Part shown: piece by piece, positions 1-12,693 of the stretch
Position numbering within the stretch: the stretch's first letter is position 1
How the letters are laid out: each line of letters begins with the position of its first letter
NCBI GenBank assembly: GCA_905160935.1
Contig: CAJHZI010000533.1
Coordinates: 1,228,501 to 1,292,500, forward strand
Direction of reading: 5' to 3'
Source: Enchytraeus crypticus
Lineage: Eukaryota > Annelida > Clitellata > Enchytraeida > Enchytraeidae
Length of the DNA: 64,000 nt
Made by a program: the position numbers and the translations under genes
The notes under the pieces: generated by a model
Seen by the model: only the letters and a program-made list of their open reading frames with translations
Told to the model about the DNA's origin: nothing
Database searches by the model: none

Positions 1-245
1 GGGTCGGGATATAAATATACTGTCTCAAATCCTCTCTGTCCTACACCACACCGCGAGCCAATCCCCAATTTGAGACTTTTCCATTCGTTTAAATTGTTGT
101 AGCAATTTCTGGAGTCTAGGCGCTCAACTACCGAATGCCCTTTCTGACGTTGGTATGGATTTTAGTGCTGTTGTCGCTTTCTACGACACGTGTAGTCACC
201 GGTTGGTCTATTCTTCAAACAACCCGGACACAACACGGGGAAATA
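1..245 (-). mobile_element. R1 interspersed repeat, cut by window start
   Basis: Matches 46258-46495 in reverse. Landmarks: ACCGAATGCCCTTTCTGACG and the gggtcggga end whose GAT tail lies outside. Confidence 0.75.
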
Positions 246-516
246 CAAACATAAACATAAATCAATTAAACCATCAGCGAAAATAGATGCATGGTTTAGC
301 ATAATTTAATTAAAAATAGGGCATAACTAAGAAGTGAGAGCGATTTCGCGGTAAAATTTGATGGAAATGGTTTGGACAGATAGTAGAATATATATATTTA
401 TCATAAAGATTATTATAACTTTGTTACATTGACCCTGCCATATGCTTCGTGAATGCAATACAAAGCTTCTGAACTAAACGTTACATGAATCCGGATGTTG
501 TAAATAATAGTAATAA

Positions 517-645
517 TAAAGGTTTAACATCCGTTTTCTAATTCAATGTCAGTGACGCCCAAGATGCACACATCACTACAGATCAATTCAACAAAACCGA
601 TCTGCGGTGACAAGTGCTGAATAAAGCAGGTTGATGGATTTTAAT
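517..645 (-). mobile_element. SINE B copy
   Basis: Tail and body (CACATCACTACAGATCAATT on the plus strand) with an AAT-rich end. Confidence 0.72.
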
Positions 646-721
646 ATGCCCGCATGGTTATCGAACTTTCGAGCCTGTAAAACTAGGATAGATTTTTCTA
701 AAACAGCAACATGACATTTAA

Positions 722-722
<1 letters not shown>

Positions 723-757
<35 letters not shown>

Positions 758-840
758 ACTAGCTATCTATCTATCTCTATCTATCTTTCTTCTCTCTATT
801 TCCCCTCTCTCCCTCTTTCTCCCTGTATCTTTCCTGATGT
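723..840 (+). repeat. CT/TATC microsatellite
   Basis: Pure CT run 726-757, then degenerate TATC and CT. Confidence 0.9.
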
Positions 841-1589
841 ACTCAACTGCAGTAAACGGCATTTTAAAGTAACTACAGACCTGTGATATGCAATTATTTT
901 ATTTAACCTCATGTATTATTTCTCTAGTCGGCTTCATATCAGAATGTTTATCAAATCATTTAACGTCTTTTGACTCGGGCAGCCTTTAATCTCTTTCCCT
1001 GGCACGTTTTCTTCTACTACATCCTTCAGCAATCCAACTCTTTTATTTGTCCTATCCATTGTATCCATCTGTTCTCTCAATTTCTTATACCAATATTTTC
1101 AATTTATTACAACTTATTCTATCGACAATCTTGACCGATGGATCTTTAGTTCTTTCCAAACTGACTGACCGTTAAATAGTTAAATATTTTCAAATCTAAA
1201 ACTCTATCAGTATAAGTTCAACAAGAGGCAGCAGTGGTTCCAGCTAAACTTCCATAGCTATGTATACAGTGGATCAATCGAGCAGAGCAGTGGCTTCCGG
1301 TGAGATTTCTGCCCATTCGCCAAAACTTTAATATTTCGGAGCCTTTCGTTAGCAGCATGCAATACGTACATAGTTAAGAGAAAAGAGAGAACTAACTGTT
1401 ATACGATGACTAACAAAATCTTGAATCCGTAACTTACAGCTGATCAACTGAAGTCCGGACGCTGGCTGAGTCAGTGAAGCACTGGCTCTACACAATGTTC
1501 TACTACATTTTCGCTGGATGGTTACATTAGTTCTCTTTTATGTGATTCTTGTGATTTTTTTAATTGATATAAATTTTAACTACAACATT

Positions 1590-1632
1590 TCTCTCTCTCT
1601 CTCTTAATATTTATCTTTCTCTTCTTTTCTCG

Positions 1633-1675
<43 letters not shown>
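1590..1675 (+). repeat. CT microsatellite
   Basis: Two CT runs with interruptions. Confidence 0.9.
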
Positions 1676-1677
<2 letters not shown>

Positions 1678-2999
1678 GTTTTTCAGGATTTAAGTTATAT
1701 ATCGTAATAATTGTATAGGTCTATGCGATAATGAGAAGTTTAACCCTTAAGTTAAATCTATTAATTTCCCGAAAGAGAAAATTCGGCAATGTAGATTAAA
1801 ATTTGCAACCCTATTATGAAAGGAAGCCGAGCTACTATTACAGTTATTTGTACAGCTGCTAGTCCTGTGGCCTAAGGAACTCTAGCATACTTTTCTAGGC
1901 ACATGCCTGGCCGTTCGAGATCATTTAGGATCTTAATTATAAACACATTCTGGTGGTTTTACGAAGTAGCAAATAATACCACATGAACACGGATTAGGTC
2001 TGGTGCAGTTAGTACTGAGTGAACGTGTTAGGCGTTGAATTCTCGTTGAACTAATGTTTAAAATAGAAGTTGATAGTGTTATACAGCGGTAACAGCGGCT
2101 CTGTTACGAAGGACAAAAGTACAAATAGGCCTAGTTTTTTTAAAAATTACAATATTGTTGTTGTTCTTCAATTAGGAACTTTACAGTTCAGAAGTTTACT
2201 CAGTTTTCCGTAAATAAATGCACGAAACAGCATACCCTAGTAATACTTGGTATAAAGACTTATTTTTACACAATGTGCAGCCAAATTAAGTGTACGACAA
2301 ATCAGGATAATTTTCAGGATTGGCTCAGTAATTTGTCACATTATGCAAAAAATAAAATAAATTCGCTAGAGTGTAAAATGTGGATTGCAGAAATGGATAT
2401 AATATTATATATATATACATTAATTTACTTCCCGTGTCGACTCCAGGTCACTAAATATAGACCAACCAAAAACTGCACGTAATAGGAGAATAAGCAGAAA
2501 CTCGGGAATGCAAAGGGAACCCACCCCGGAGCCACATTTCCCAATCAATAGGCTACTTGAAGGAGTGGACAATTAATAACTTGAAGGAGTGATGGACAAT
2601 GGACTACTTGAAGGACATTGGCATTTTATCAATTGGTAACTTGTTGATCAATGGTGTGTTCATATCGAGCGTAAAGGAAACTATTAATATGGCTAAATAA
2701 CTTGGACATGCAATTCTCCAGTACACTATAGAGATAATTTTGATTTATGGCTAATTGATTATATAAATATACATAATTATACTATGTAAAAATTTCGCAT
2801 ATTGCTTTGTGCTCAAACCATCTGCATCGGCCAAATATATTGATTAAGACAAAATATACATGTAGACTATATATACATGATTATACCTTCAATATATGAT
2901 TGTACCTTGATATGATCGAAATTGTCTCTTACATGATTTGACGAATAATCTTTGTCGTTTATGAAGTGATTAACACAAAATCAATCGAAGTGATCCAGG

Positions 3000-3163
3000 A
3001 TGTGGGAATACATACCGGATATCATACTGGAGCAAATCTATATGTTGTTAACTATGCGCCAGAGATACAACTGTTCATCAGTGTGCAGACACTGGGCCAA
3101 TGTGTTCCACTCTCCTAGACTATGGAGACACATGGTCTTTACAGACAGATCTTTCACGAGAAG
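3000..3163 (+). CDS. F-box gene exon 1 (F-box domain)
   Basis: Holds the start codon and the whole F-box motif. Ends in phase 2 before a GTTTGT donor. Confidence 0.8.
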
Positions 3164-4426
3164 GTTTGTATCCACAATGACTAGTTGCTATACGATACTC
3201 TCTCACTTTCTCTCTCTCTCTCTTTCTCTCTCTCTCTCACTCTCTCTCCTCTTTCTCTCAGAAGGTTTAACGTCCCTCACCCGAGGGTGATGTCAGGGAC
3301 CTCTCAAAGAGCATACAACTATACGCAAATTTGCACCACCAGAATTATTCATATTTTTGTGTCAAATATCATCATCATCTTCTATTTAATCTCAGCTTAG
3401 CTAGGATCGGAATGCGAATAAACCATATTCTTGGCAAAACACTTATTTCTAAAATATATATATATATATTTGTATTTAACATTTTCATAGATACATCCTG
3501 GTAATTCCATAGTTTGTGTGGATAACATATAACGTTCATCAGACACATCCACACTTTTGTGCACTTTTATTCACTGTCCAGTGTTCTTACAAACATTCTG
3601 TTCAAACTTGAGTCAGCAAACTTATGCAGACCGTGAAATTCGTACTAAGCATTTTCAAGTGCATTCTGATGGCGTAAATCTGCTCGCACGTGTGTGTCTG
3701 CTTGACATCGCTGATAGCGCCTTCGGGTGAAAAACCGGATGTTACATCTTCATTGTCCTGTATTGTATTGTACTGTATTGTACCATACTGTTCTATACTG
3801 TGCTGCCCTGTTCTGTAATGTACTGTACCGTATCGTACTGTACTGTGCTATATTGTACTGTATCGTATTGTGCTGTACTACACTGTTCTGTACAGTACCG
3901 TACTGTGCTAAATTGTACCGTACCGTACTGTACTGTACTGTATTGTTCTGTATTGTAATATACTGTATTGTACTGTACTGTACTCTACCGTACTGTACTG
4001 TACTGTACTATTCTGTATTGTATTTTACTGTACTGTGCTATATTGTTGGGCATGCCCTTATAAAATTGTTTATTGTCTGGCACTGGCAGAAGGTACAACA
4101 TGTTCACAGGGTATAGAGACGAGATCTATCACAGGAGGCTACAGCTCTACCTCTCCCACGTGGGTCACCACTGCCAGTCCATTACCTTCCTGCCCATCCA
4201 CAACTTCTACAACCTCCATGAGTACCTCAGGGTTCTCTCCTGCTTCGTCGAGTTCTTTGATGACTACACTTTTCCTCATCTACGTAAGTTCCACTTCACG
4301 TTCGCCTGCGAGAGTAGAGAGTTCAAAGAAGTGCAGCTGATTGGAACGGGAGGTAGGGTATTCATTGGTCACTTGTCAACGGTGATGGAATTTACATTTT
4401 AGCATATTTCATTTAATAATAATATA

Positions 4427-4461
<35 letters not shown>

Positions 4462-6832
4462 CAATTTAATGACCGTTTTACACTGATTATACACTGTTTT
4501 ACATAATGATTTTATAAAAATAATAATAAAAATAATAAGAAGAAAAAGAAGAAAGGTTTAACGTCCGTTTCCTCACACAACGATGATGTCAGGGACCTCC
4601 CCATCACATATAATAGAACATAATCATATGATCCACATTGAATTATAATTGAATTAATTTAAACCGAATAGTGAAATGATCATCCATCACGTTTAGTATC
4701 TGATATTTTAAATTTCTGAGCAATTATTTAGTTCAGTCAATTATCTAACTACATGCACGTTCCTATTGTTTGTATAATATGTGCTGTGATGAACAAATAA
4801 ACGATATGAAAGAAAAAAAGGAAAGATTAAGTACAAGTCCTTGTAAGTCCAATGTTTTATTCTCTGATCAACTAGCTCTCAGACATTAGGCTTCAGCTTA
4901 CTTTAGCCACGATCATCAAAAATTTTATAATATCACTTTGCACAGTGAATAATTGCTCTGGGTTTTAAATTAAGCTGTTGGTAATGGCTTATTAATAATG
5001 TTAAATATTTGTTTCTCTGAACTCCATATCAGAAACGTTTTAGGAAAAGTCATTGAATAATAAATACTAAGTTAGACATGCGGTGAACTAACAGTGGGCC
5101 ACAACTGATGGGTCAAGTTGGAAGGGCGCATATACTTATGCTCCTATGATCAATTTACTTTTTTTCATCTTTTAAGTCACGGACCTGCTAATTCATCCGA
5201 GTTAGATTCTAATAATTTGCAGAGAAATCCCCGGCATCAGCCGCGACGTCTCTAAGACCAGTCTTCCTTACGTGTAAGTGGTTTGAAATCCCGCCAATGG
5301 ACAGTAATCTCGCCATTTTGAACTGTGTCTTTGGACAAACATTTTGTTTTGGTTTTTCTGAGATTTACACTGTTTGTTTTATGATCATCGGCCTGGTTGG
5401 CGCCACTGTGCTCATTGACGGCAGTAGTACTCAAAATTGTTGTGCTGTTGTCTTTGTTGTTGGTGTTGTTTTATTTCCTATTAAATTATTTATTTAATAA
5501 AAAAGATCTCTGCCACAAGATCTTAGATCGTGGAATTGTATTGGTGCCTTCCTTGGCAAGCTAAAAACCCATCTCTTTCCGCCATAGTTCTACATTTTGA
5601 CCCGCTTGCCTTGGATCTTGAACTTGCACTGTTTAGATCTCGCTTTTTCTTGTGGTCTCTGTGTACTCAGACGTCATCGTGTGGTGCTTTGGCGCCTGTT
5701 TGTGTAGAGTCAAAGAGTCTGCAAGAGACGTCCCTGACATTGCCTTATGGCGAGGAACCGGACGTTAAATTCATATTGATTGATTTATTGTATAATAACA
5801 GGTCAGGTGCTAGACGAGATAAAGAGGCTGCTACGAGATCTTCAAGGTCTCAAGGAACTCTCTCTCAATCATCTTCTACTCGACATCTCGGACGCTGCCT
5901 CGCTATTGGACGGAGTCGTCAGGAACTGTTCTCAGTCCCTCACCAACCTCGAGCTGCTCAATGTCACCAAAGCTCCTTACGCCATCTACTCCATCACCTC
6001 CTTCCAGGCTTTAAGACGACTCTCCCTAGCACGACGACAACTCACCCCGGACCTCCTGATCGATGCTTGCAGGGAGACAGCTCTCGAGGAACTCGTGATA
6101 GTAGAAGACGAGTACAGTTCTCAGCTGTGTAAGGCTCAGCCAGCAGGTAATGGACAGGGAAATCAGGTAATCCAAGATGCAGCTGCAGCAGCTGATGCAG
6201 CTGCTGAGGAACCAAGTTGTCAATATTTGATTGATAGACATACGTGGCACCTGGTTACCCAGATAAACCCGTCGCTAAGAGTCAGACTGGAATTCAGACG
6301 CAACTATGGTCCACCAATTGAAAATCCTGACGATTCGTTGAAAGTTGACTTGCTCCCAGATGGTGCCCCAGTGCACACTGTCGTGCACTCTGCCCCTAAC
6401 TCCCACATAACCTTTCAATCAGTCGCCCCGCTAGCAGAGCTCTATGATCACACGCTTCAGGTGTATGGACACGTAGGTAGGGGGCGAGGGGTTAGATCTA
6501 AATCATTTCACGACAGAGCCGATAATGCTTTGGTCTATTTAATACGACATTGTCAGAGGCTCAGAGTTCTGGCCATACATGAGAGGGTATCAACCTGTAC
6601 CCTACTCATCATTGCCAGCGAAGCGAAGCGGTTGGAGGAATTTTACGTCCGTAGAAATGCCGTGATCCTGCGCTGTGACTGGCCTCGACATCCAGAATGG
6701 TCTGACGAGTATTGGTTCTGGTTGAGGAAGAATTCCAGGTCTTACGATCTGGTCGAATTAGAAATATCGCGATTGCTAAACTGCCGATGGTATATGCTTT
6801 CAGACAGAATGTTTAGAAATATCAATATCTAG
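3000..6832 (+). CDS. F-box protein with leucine-rich-like C-terminal region
   Basis: Three exons, 3000-3163, 4090-4352 and 5802-6832, join in phase (phase 2, then phase 1) to give about 485 aa. The first 45 residues are an F-box: a start like WEYIPDIILEQIYMLL, then a C-R-H-W core and a P-R-L-W end. F-box proteins bind SKP1 and bring substrates to SCF ubiquitin ligases, so a substrate-adaptor role is inferred. The rest has irregular leucine-rich stretches (LKELSLNHLLL, LTNLELLNV, LRRLSLARRQL) and ends at TAG. The order of parts resembles the animal FBXO33/FBXO39 group, but I cannot settle which. The ATG has A at -3. Donors are AAG-GTTTGT and GAG-GTAGGG; acceptors are GGCAG and AACAG. No break is seen in the reading frame. 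Intron 1 holds a CT run and a degenerate TACTG array; intron 2 holds a LINE 3' end that stops just before the last acceptor. Confidence 0.85.
3262..3312 (-). mobile_element. SINE B tail in F-box intron 1
   Basis: GGTTTAACGTCC and GATGATGTCAGGGACC on the plus strand. Confidence 0.65.
3740..4052 (+). repeat. Degenerate TACTG/TATTG array in F-box intron 1
   Basis: About 60 five-base units such as TACTG, TATTG, TACCG. Ends 37 bases before exon 2. Confidence 0.9.
4090..4352 (+). CDS. F-box gene exon 2
   Basis: Open for 263 nt from acceptor GGCAG to donor GTAGGG. Encodes RYNMFTGYRDEI to QLIGTG. Supplies one base before and one after its full codons, matching both neighbours. Confidence 0.8.
4550..4615 (-). 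mobile_element. SINE B tail in F-box intron 2
   Basis: GGTTTAACGTCCGTTTCCTC and GATGATGTCAGGGACC on the plus strand, with an AAT-rich end before it. Confidence 0.72.
5530..5790 (+). mobile_element. Second LINE, 3' end (CR1/L2/jockey-like)
   Basis: The first 60 bases encode FLGKLKTHLFPP, the typical C-terminus of a non-LTR retrotransposon. A 3' UTR follows, then the hairpin tail at 5733-5776 (GTCCCTGACATTGCC, GGCGAGGAACCGGACGTTAA) and an ATTG-type simple tail. Lies in F-box intron 2, its tail 12 or so bases from the acceptor. Confidence 0.7.
5802..6832 (+). CDS. F-box gene exon 3 (terminal)
   Basis: A 343-codon open stretch from acceptor AACAG to TAG, starting GQVLDEIKRLLRDL. Possible poly(A) signals (ATTAAA) lie about 100-130 bases downstream. 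Confidence 0.85.
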
Positions 6833-7205
6833 TAATGAAAATTGTAAATTGCAGTTTCTGTGATCTTGTTTTGTACAAACTTTATAAGGTAGTTCTTTCT
6901 TTCGTCCTTAACGCAATGCTGTGATGGAAATTAAGATTAAACCTGCTGAATTGCATTGTTATTAAACGCTGGAACAACAAATCCAGATGTAATAAGATTT
7001 ATTTAATATCAACACATTTACATCGATAATAGTTATTAATAATTATCATTGAGCATTCATTTAAAAGCATTTATTTTTGTTACACTAAGGCACGTCACTC
7101 TTAAATTAGCATTATGATATAACAGCGCAAGTCGATCAACTATGTACTGTAAAGTATTATATATTAGATGTTAAATATACAGTACTGAACATATTTAATT
7201 TCCTG

Positions 7206-7209
7206 AATA

Positions 7210-7281
<72 letters not shown>
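7206..7281. repeat. TA microsatellite
   Basis: Nearly pure TA over 76 bases with one TACA break. Confidence 0.95.
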
Positions 7282-7284
<3 letters not shown>

Positions 7285-8149
7285 AAGTTTGCTGTCGGTA
7301 ATTATACAACATACAGTGTCAAAGACACACGGAACATACATATATAGTAATATGCATATAAGAGTTTCCAGCTTCAATACATACAATTAAGTAGTTGTAA
7401 AGCAACGTTCAACGTCGCTTTCGTACTCAAGTACATGTATATTGTCAGAGACCGCAAAACAGGGTTTCGAATATGCGAACTTTTGCTTATCAGTCCAACG
7501 TGCTGCCAGCTAGACCATCAACCAGTACATATAGACACACACATCTCATGTCAACAACTGTATTGAAGATCAAAAGAAATATAGGGTAATATATAATACA
7601 GGTCATAAAGTTTATGCACTCAGGTACGCCATAGTGTTATAAAATAGGATTAAAATTGTAAGCTGATTCATTTTAACCGTAACCAGCATATCATGAAGGC
7701 CAACATCTTACCATTTATGCATATTTAGGATAAGCATCTTACAGAATAAACGGAAGGTAAATTAAATCGGTTGCTCAAATTACATTTGAACTGGGAAATC
7801 GACGCTAAATCCTTCTCCTCTATTCACAATCCTAGCGCAATTAGAGAAAAATTGCCAACAAATCTATATTGCTATCTTTTTGACAGTTTTACTATAGAAA
7901 AGTAAAATGCCAATATTTCAATATATTTCGATTAAAACCGAAGATGAGATGCACACTCGCTAATGTAACCACATTCTGCTTGAGCCACTTCAGATGTTGT
8001 CTGCTTGTAAAATACGACAAATGCTCGCTCTGCTGACGTAATACAGCATTTAAACACCTCTACGATATTAAATAGAGACAGTTTAAACGACAAAAACAAG
8101 AGTAACCCAATTAGAGTGTTGCTGCTGTCCACGACAACACTCGGAAGAC

Positions 8150-8235
8150 ATAAAAACTGCTAGATTCTGGGCTCGCCCGTTACTGACATCGCTTTCGAGT
8201 GAGGAAACTGATGTTAACCTTAGCTTTACCAGCTT
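8150..8235 (+). mobile_element. SINE A, 3' half
   Basis: B-box end (TAGATTCTGGGCTCGCCCG) and complete tail; tRNA head lost. Confidence 0.78.
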
Positions 8236-10496
8236 TTTAGATGTTACGTAGTGCAGCCAAAGTTCAGTAACTTTACCAATGTACTGCACTATAGGCCTAT
8301 TGTATAATGATACAATGTTGCATGTACCGAAACTGGCATTAAATGCAGGCCAGAAGGCCCGGCATGGACATCACGTATATTATTACTGCCAAGTCAGTAC
8401 ATTATTAAAGTCAATAGATATACTGCACTCTTGGACTGACCGGTGCTACAAAGTTAGAACACGAGAACTAAAGCGGTTATAGAAACTGTTGTGCGAACGT
8501 CTTTAATTTATTACCTATAACAGAAATCTCAGCATTTAATATCACAGCGTACGATTAAAAGTTTACAAAGGTATACACAGTAGACCAAGCTGAATTTACC
8601 GCAAATGTTCAAGTTTAATATCGACAAGTACTGTACATTGTAACTGCAGGAGTCTAAACATTTCGACAGTTTTGTGTCCACTTCATTCCAAGGTACAGCG
8701 AAAGAAGAGTGAAATCCATCAATCCATTATTCGGCCTAGATGGATGACAAGGAATGCCAACAATTCGCACACTCGATTTAAGGAACTATGCCATCTATTA
8801 TCAGAATATGTGTTAGTCACTTCTTACGAAAAACATTAGATGATTTTTCATACGAATTTTCGTTTGCACTATACTATTCTAAAGGCTGTAAGACTCAATG
8901 TAAGGAAATAAAATGCGGGAAAAGTTTAATGGAATTAGAGGAAAAGCACAAGAAACTATGAAAATACAAATAAAATATACAAAATAAAATCTAATACTGC
9001 ATCGATATTAATACTATTTACATTAAGCAACGATTGTAGGTAATTAAGATTAACTCAGTCTACAACAATCAAGCGCAAGTTCTGCATAAGACCTTGAAGA
9101 TAAGAGATTTGACTGAAACTCTCCTTTAGACTACACTATTATCCGACGTGAAAGGTATTGACCATGGAAAGGATAAATAATAACCTGTTAGGAACCTGTA
9201 AAGCGATCTCGAAGATCGGACACTGGCCATGACACTGATATAGAAATTGTCGGAGGTTATTAGTATTATAAATTTCTGATACAAGTTGAAATATACCCAC
9301 TGTAATATGTATTTAAATAATTATAATTTTGCTTAATCGGTTGTGCTAGGAAATAGTTCACCATAAATTAACGTCAAATGTTTAAACTTTCAGGTCTAAA
9401 GTTTATAAAGAGTTTAAAGTTTTAAAGTTTTCTAAAGTTTTAAAAGTTTTTAAAACAATGATTCATTTAGATATCCGTTTAATGGATTGCACTATGGAAA
9501 CAAGTCTGTTATATGCTTACACGTAATAAGGCATTAATGCTGCAGCTGCGAAACAATACTGTATCCATTCAGATAAACAATAGAAAAATTAATAAAATGA
9601 TAAATATCTGTACATCATTAAATGACATATATATGTCGTCATATGCCTTGGACCAGCCAGTTATCAGTGAATTGAGAGAGAGAGAGAGATCTGTACACAT
9701 ATCAACACCCGCAAAATGCGTAATTATTTTCATTACGAAACTAACTTTTACAATTGACTAAAAAAATTACAAATTAGACTGAACTTTTTATTCAGTCTAA
9801 AATGTGAATTTAGTTAATTTATAATAATTACACACTAGTGAGTCTACCTTAAATTTGCATTGTTCATGCCTACATTAGGTATCAAAAATTATATATACCA
9901 CATCATACATAAAGCCCTTATCAAGATAAAAACCTCGTACAAATCATGCAAAGTTGTGTATAATAAAAACTAGACTTCAATTATCTTCAAATTAGTATCA
10001 AAACACGGAACAGAAAAAAGTTATAACTTCGGAGGCGATTCTCCACTTTATATTTCATTTATCAGCATATTCCTATATCATATCTAGTCCTTAGTTTACG
10101 GACAAGGTTAAAATTTTAAACGCAGTAAAAATACGCTCAAACTGTTAACTACAGCTTTATTACATTTTCTGGCTGCGGAAGACATTGCAATGATGGAGAA
10201 ATATATCTATAGCAATACTGTTTCAACAATCAACTTATTACAGATTTGGAAGACACTAGGCAATAAGGTAAGGTTAAAAGTTAAATGCTAAAAGTACATT
10301 GCAGTGCCATGTTCATCTATGATGATATCAATCACTCTTAATATTACATTCTTTCACCGTTAAGCAGTCTATAGTCCATTATTCACTTGCCGGTCCTAAG
10401 AATGTCAAAGATTATGCTGTCTGATTACTCTGATCGATCGGAAATAGTACGCAAGAGGGAAACATTAGTCGTTTCATTTTATACCATTACCTGTCA

Positions 10497-10575
10497 ATCA
10501 ATCAATCAAGGAATAAGAATTTAACGTCCGGTTCCTCGCCATAAGGCAATGTCAGGCACGTCGCTCTGTCACTCT
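10497..10575 (-). mobile_element. Tail of the second LINE
   Basis: Nearly identical to 5733-5776 on the other strand, including the ATTG-type tail (TCAATCAATCAATCAA on the plus strand). Only the last 60 or so bases remain. Confidence 0.7.
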
Positions 10576-10824
10576 ACACACTGAGCCACTGAGACAATTA
10601 GCGAAATGTAAATAATATCATCGCTGAGTGCTGAAGAGAGTCAGGACACCAGACTATTTAGTTCTGAAGCAGTGACTCGTAACCTGCCGATGGTTTATCT
10701 AAGACAACCACTGAATCAGTACTAGACAAGTACAGAAACCTTACTGAAACGCGCAGAGTTGATGCTTTGTACTGATCCTATATTAACTGTCTTTTTGAAT
10801 GGTTTAACTGGTTGCTGCTTTGGG

Positions 10825-11028
10825 TTAGGGTTTTGTGCTCGATGTTGTCACGGAGAGTTTATCAGAGGAAGAGGAAGAGGGACTGGTGATTGAACTGAGA
10901 GCCTCCAGTTGACCCTGGTACCACTGACGATTCTCCTCCAGTGTGTCCAGGATATCCGAGCAATCCGGATAAACTAACTCCGCCCACGTCTCCCACAGTG
11001 GCTGCACTATGTAGTCTATGAACCCAAT
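10825..11028 (-). CDS. PDE4: PDE4 exon 14: terminal exon
   Basis: Encodes [35 protein letters not shown], then a short Ser/Thr-rich tail ending STKP and a stop. Acceptor GAGCAG. Much shorter than the tails of long vertebrate PDE4 forms. Confidence 0.93.
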   Translation of the reverse strand: MGFIDYIVQPLWETWAELVYPDCSDILDTLEENRQWYQGQLEALSSITSPSSSSSDKLSVTTSSTKP

Positions 11029-12660
11029 CTGCTCATAGCATCAGCCGATTAATTAGTGAGAGAGGCACAATTCATAATCATTAATTATATTTTACTATTT
11101 ATTACAAATAAATTAGAGTATTGATGATAGTATTAATAAGAATATTGATTAGAGAATTTATGAGAGTATTTATTACAGTATTGATTAGAGTATAGACTAG
11201 AGTATTGATTAGAATATAGATTAGAGTATTGATTAGAGTATTGATTGGAGTATTGATTAGAGTATTTATTACAATATTGATTTTAGTATTTATTAGAGTG
11301 TTCATTAGAGTATTGATTTGAGTTTGATTAGAGTACTGAGTAGAATACTGATTAGAGTATTAATTAGAGTACTAATTAGAATATTGAAGAGCATTACTTA
11401 TACAATTATGTGATGCCGAGAGCAGCGTATTGCAATCATTGCAACGCCGTAGGTTGTTCAGATTAGAACAACAGTTCTAAACTTCAGTTCAAAAGTTACA
11501 GAATATATTAATAAACACAAAAAAGGTGCACGCGGCGCCTTTTCAACTTTGGCGGTATGAAATGATAGGAAACTCACCTGAGACTTTTCCACTGTAGCGG
11601 TGTGTCTGTCGCACATAGCGCTTATCTCCATCTTACGCTCCCGCTCTATATCCCCTTGCATGAAGAACTCCTGCATGATCCGATCAGTCCACTCCTGGTA
11701 GAGAGATAGGGGCTTCGTGGGGTTGCTCAGGTCAGCGCCATGGATCATGCATTCCAGCACCTACGTCCAATTCAATCGTTACATATTCATGAGTAGTCTT
11801 TACATAACCATTAGCAGTCGTTACGTATTCATAAGCAGTCGTTACATATTCATCGCTTTCGAGTGAGGAAACTGACGTTAACCTTAGCTTTAGCTTTAGT
11901 TGTTACATACGAATTATTATATAACTCTACTCTTCATTGATACGTCACTAATTACAATAACAATTGTCTAAAAGCAGCAGTTTCATTAAGCATTTATACG
12001 AAAACAGCTTAATTCGCACGCAAATTCAACGAGTACAACAAATCTGCTATATATGTTAAAATCTTTAATAACCAAAAGCAGCAAGTAAATTCAACTATTG
12101 TTCTAATTATTAGCAGAAATTAACGCTACCGTCATTCAGTTTATTTTTATGAAGAATTATAGCAATCAGAATTAACAATCAATCAACATAACAATTAGAA
12201 TTAACAATCAATCAATATAACAATCAGAATTAGCGATCAATCAACATAACAATTAGAATTAACAATCAATCAATATAACAATTAGAATTAACAATCAATC
12301 AATATAACAATCAGAATTAACAATCAAGCAACAAAACAATTAGATTTAACAACCAGCCAATATAACATCAGAATTAACAATCAATCAATATAACAATCAG
12401 AATTAACAATCAATCAACAAAACAATTAGATTTAACAACCAGCCAATATAACATCAGAATTAACAATCAATCAATATTACAATCAGAATTAACAATCAAT
12501 CAATATAACAATCAGATTTAACAATCAATCAATATAACAATTAGAATTAACAAACAATCATTGTACAATCAATCAATAAAACAATCAGAATTAACAATCA
12601 ATCATTATAACAATAAGAATTAACAAACAATCAAAATAACAATCAGATTTAACAACAACA

Positions 12661-12693
<33 letters not shown>

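Larger units (their letters stand above)
646..2999. other. Upstream of F-box gene, no gene seen
   Basis: AT-rich, with the microsatellites listed. The longest open stretch (2273-2482) has AT-driven composition and no splice or homology support. The F-box promoter should lie near the right end, but I see no clear TATA box or initiator. Confidence 0.5.
6833..10496. other. Intergenic region, no gene recognised
   Basis: Between the convergent F-box and PDE4 genes. Contains a TA array (7206-7281), a SINE A fragment and otherwise AT-rich single-copy-looking sequence. Open stretches here have no splice-site or homology support. Confidence 0.5.

Noticed and set aside
3727-4116. Long open frames rich in Tyr, Cys, Leu and Val over the TACTG array
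   Set aside because: The composition comes directly from the five-base repeat, and the array lies in an intron of the F-box gene.
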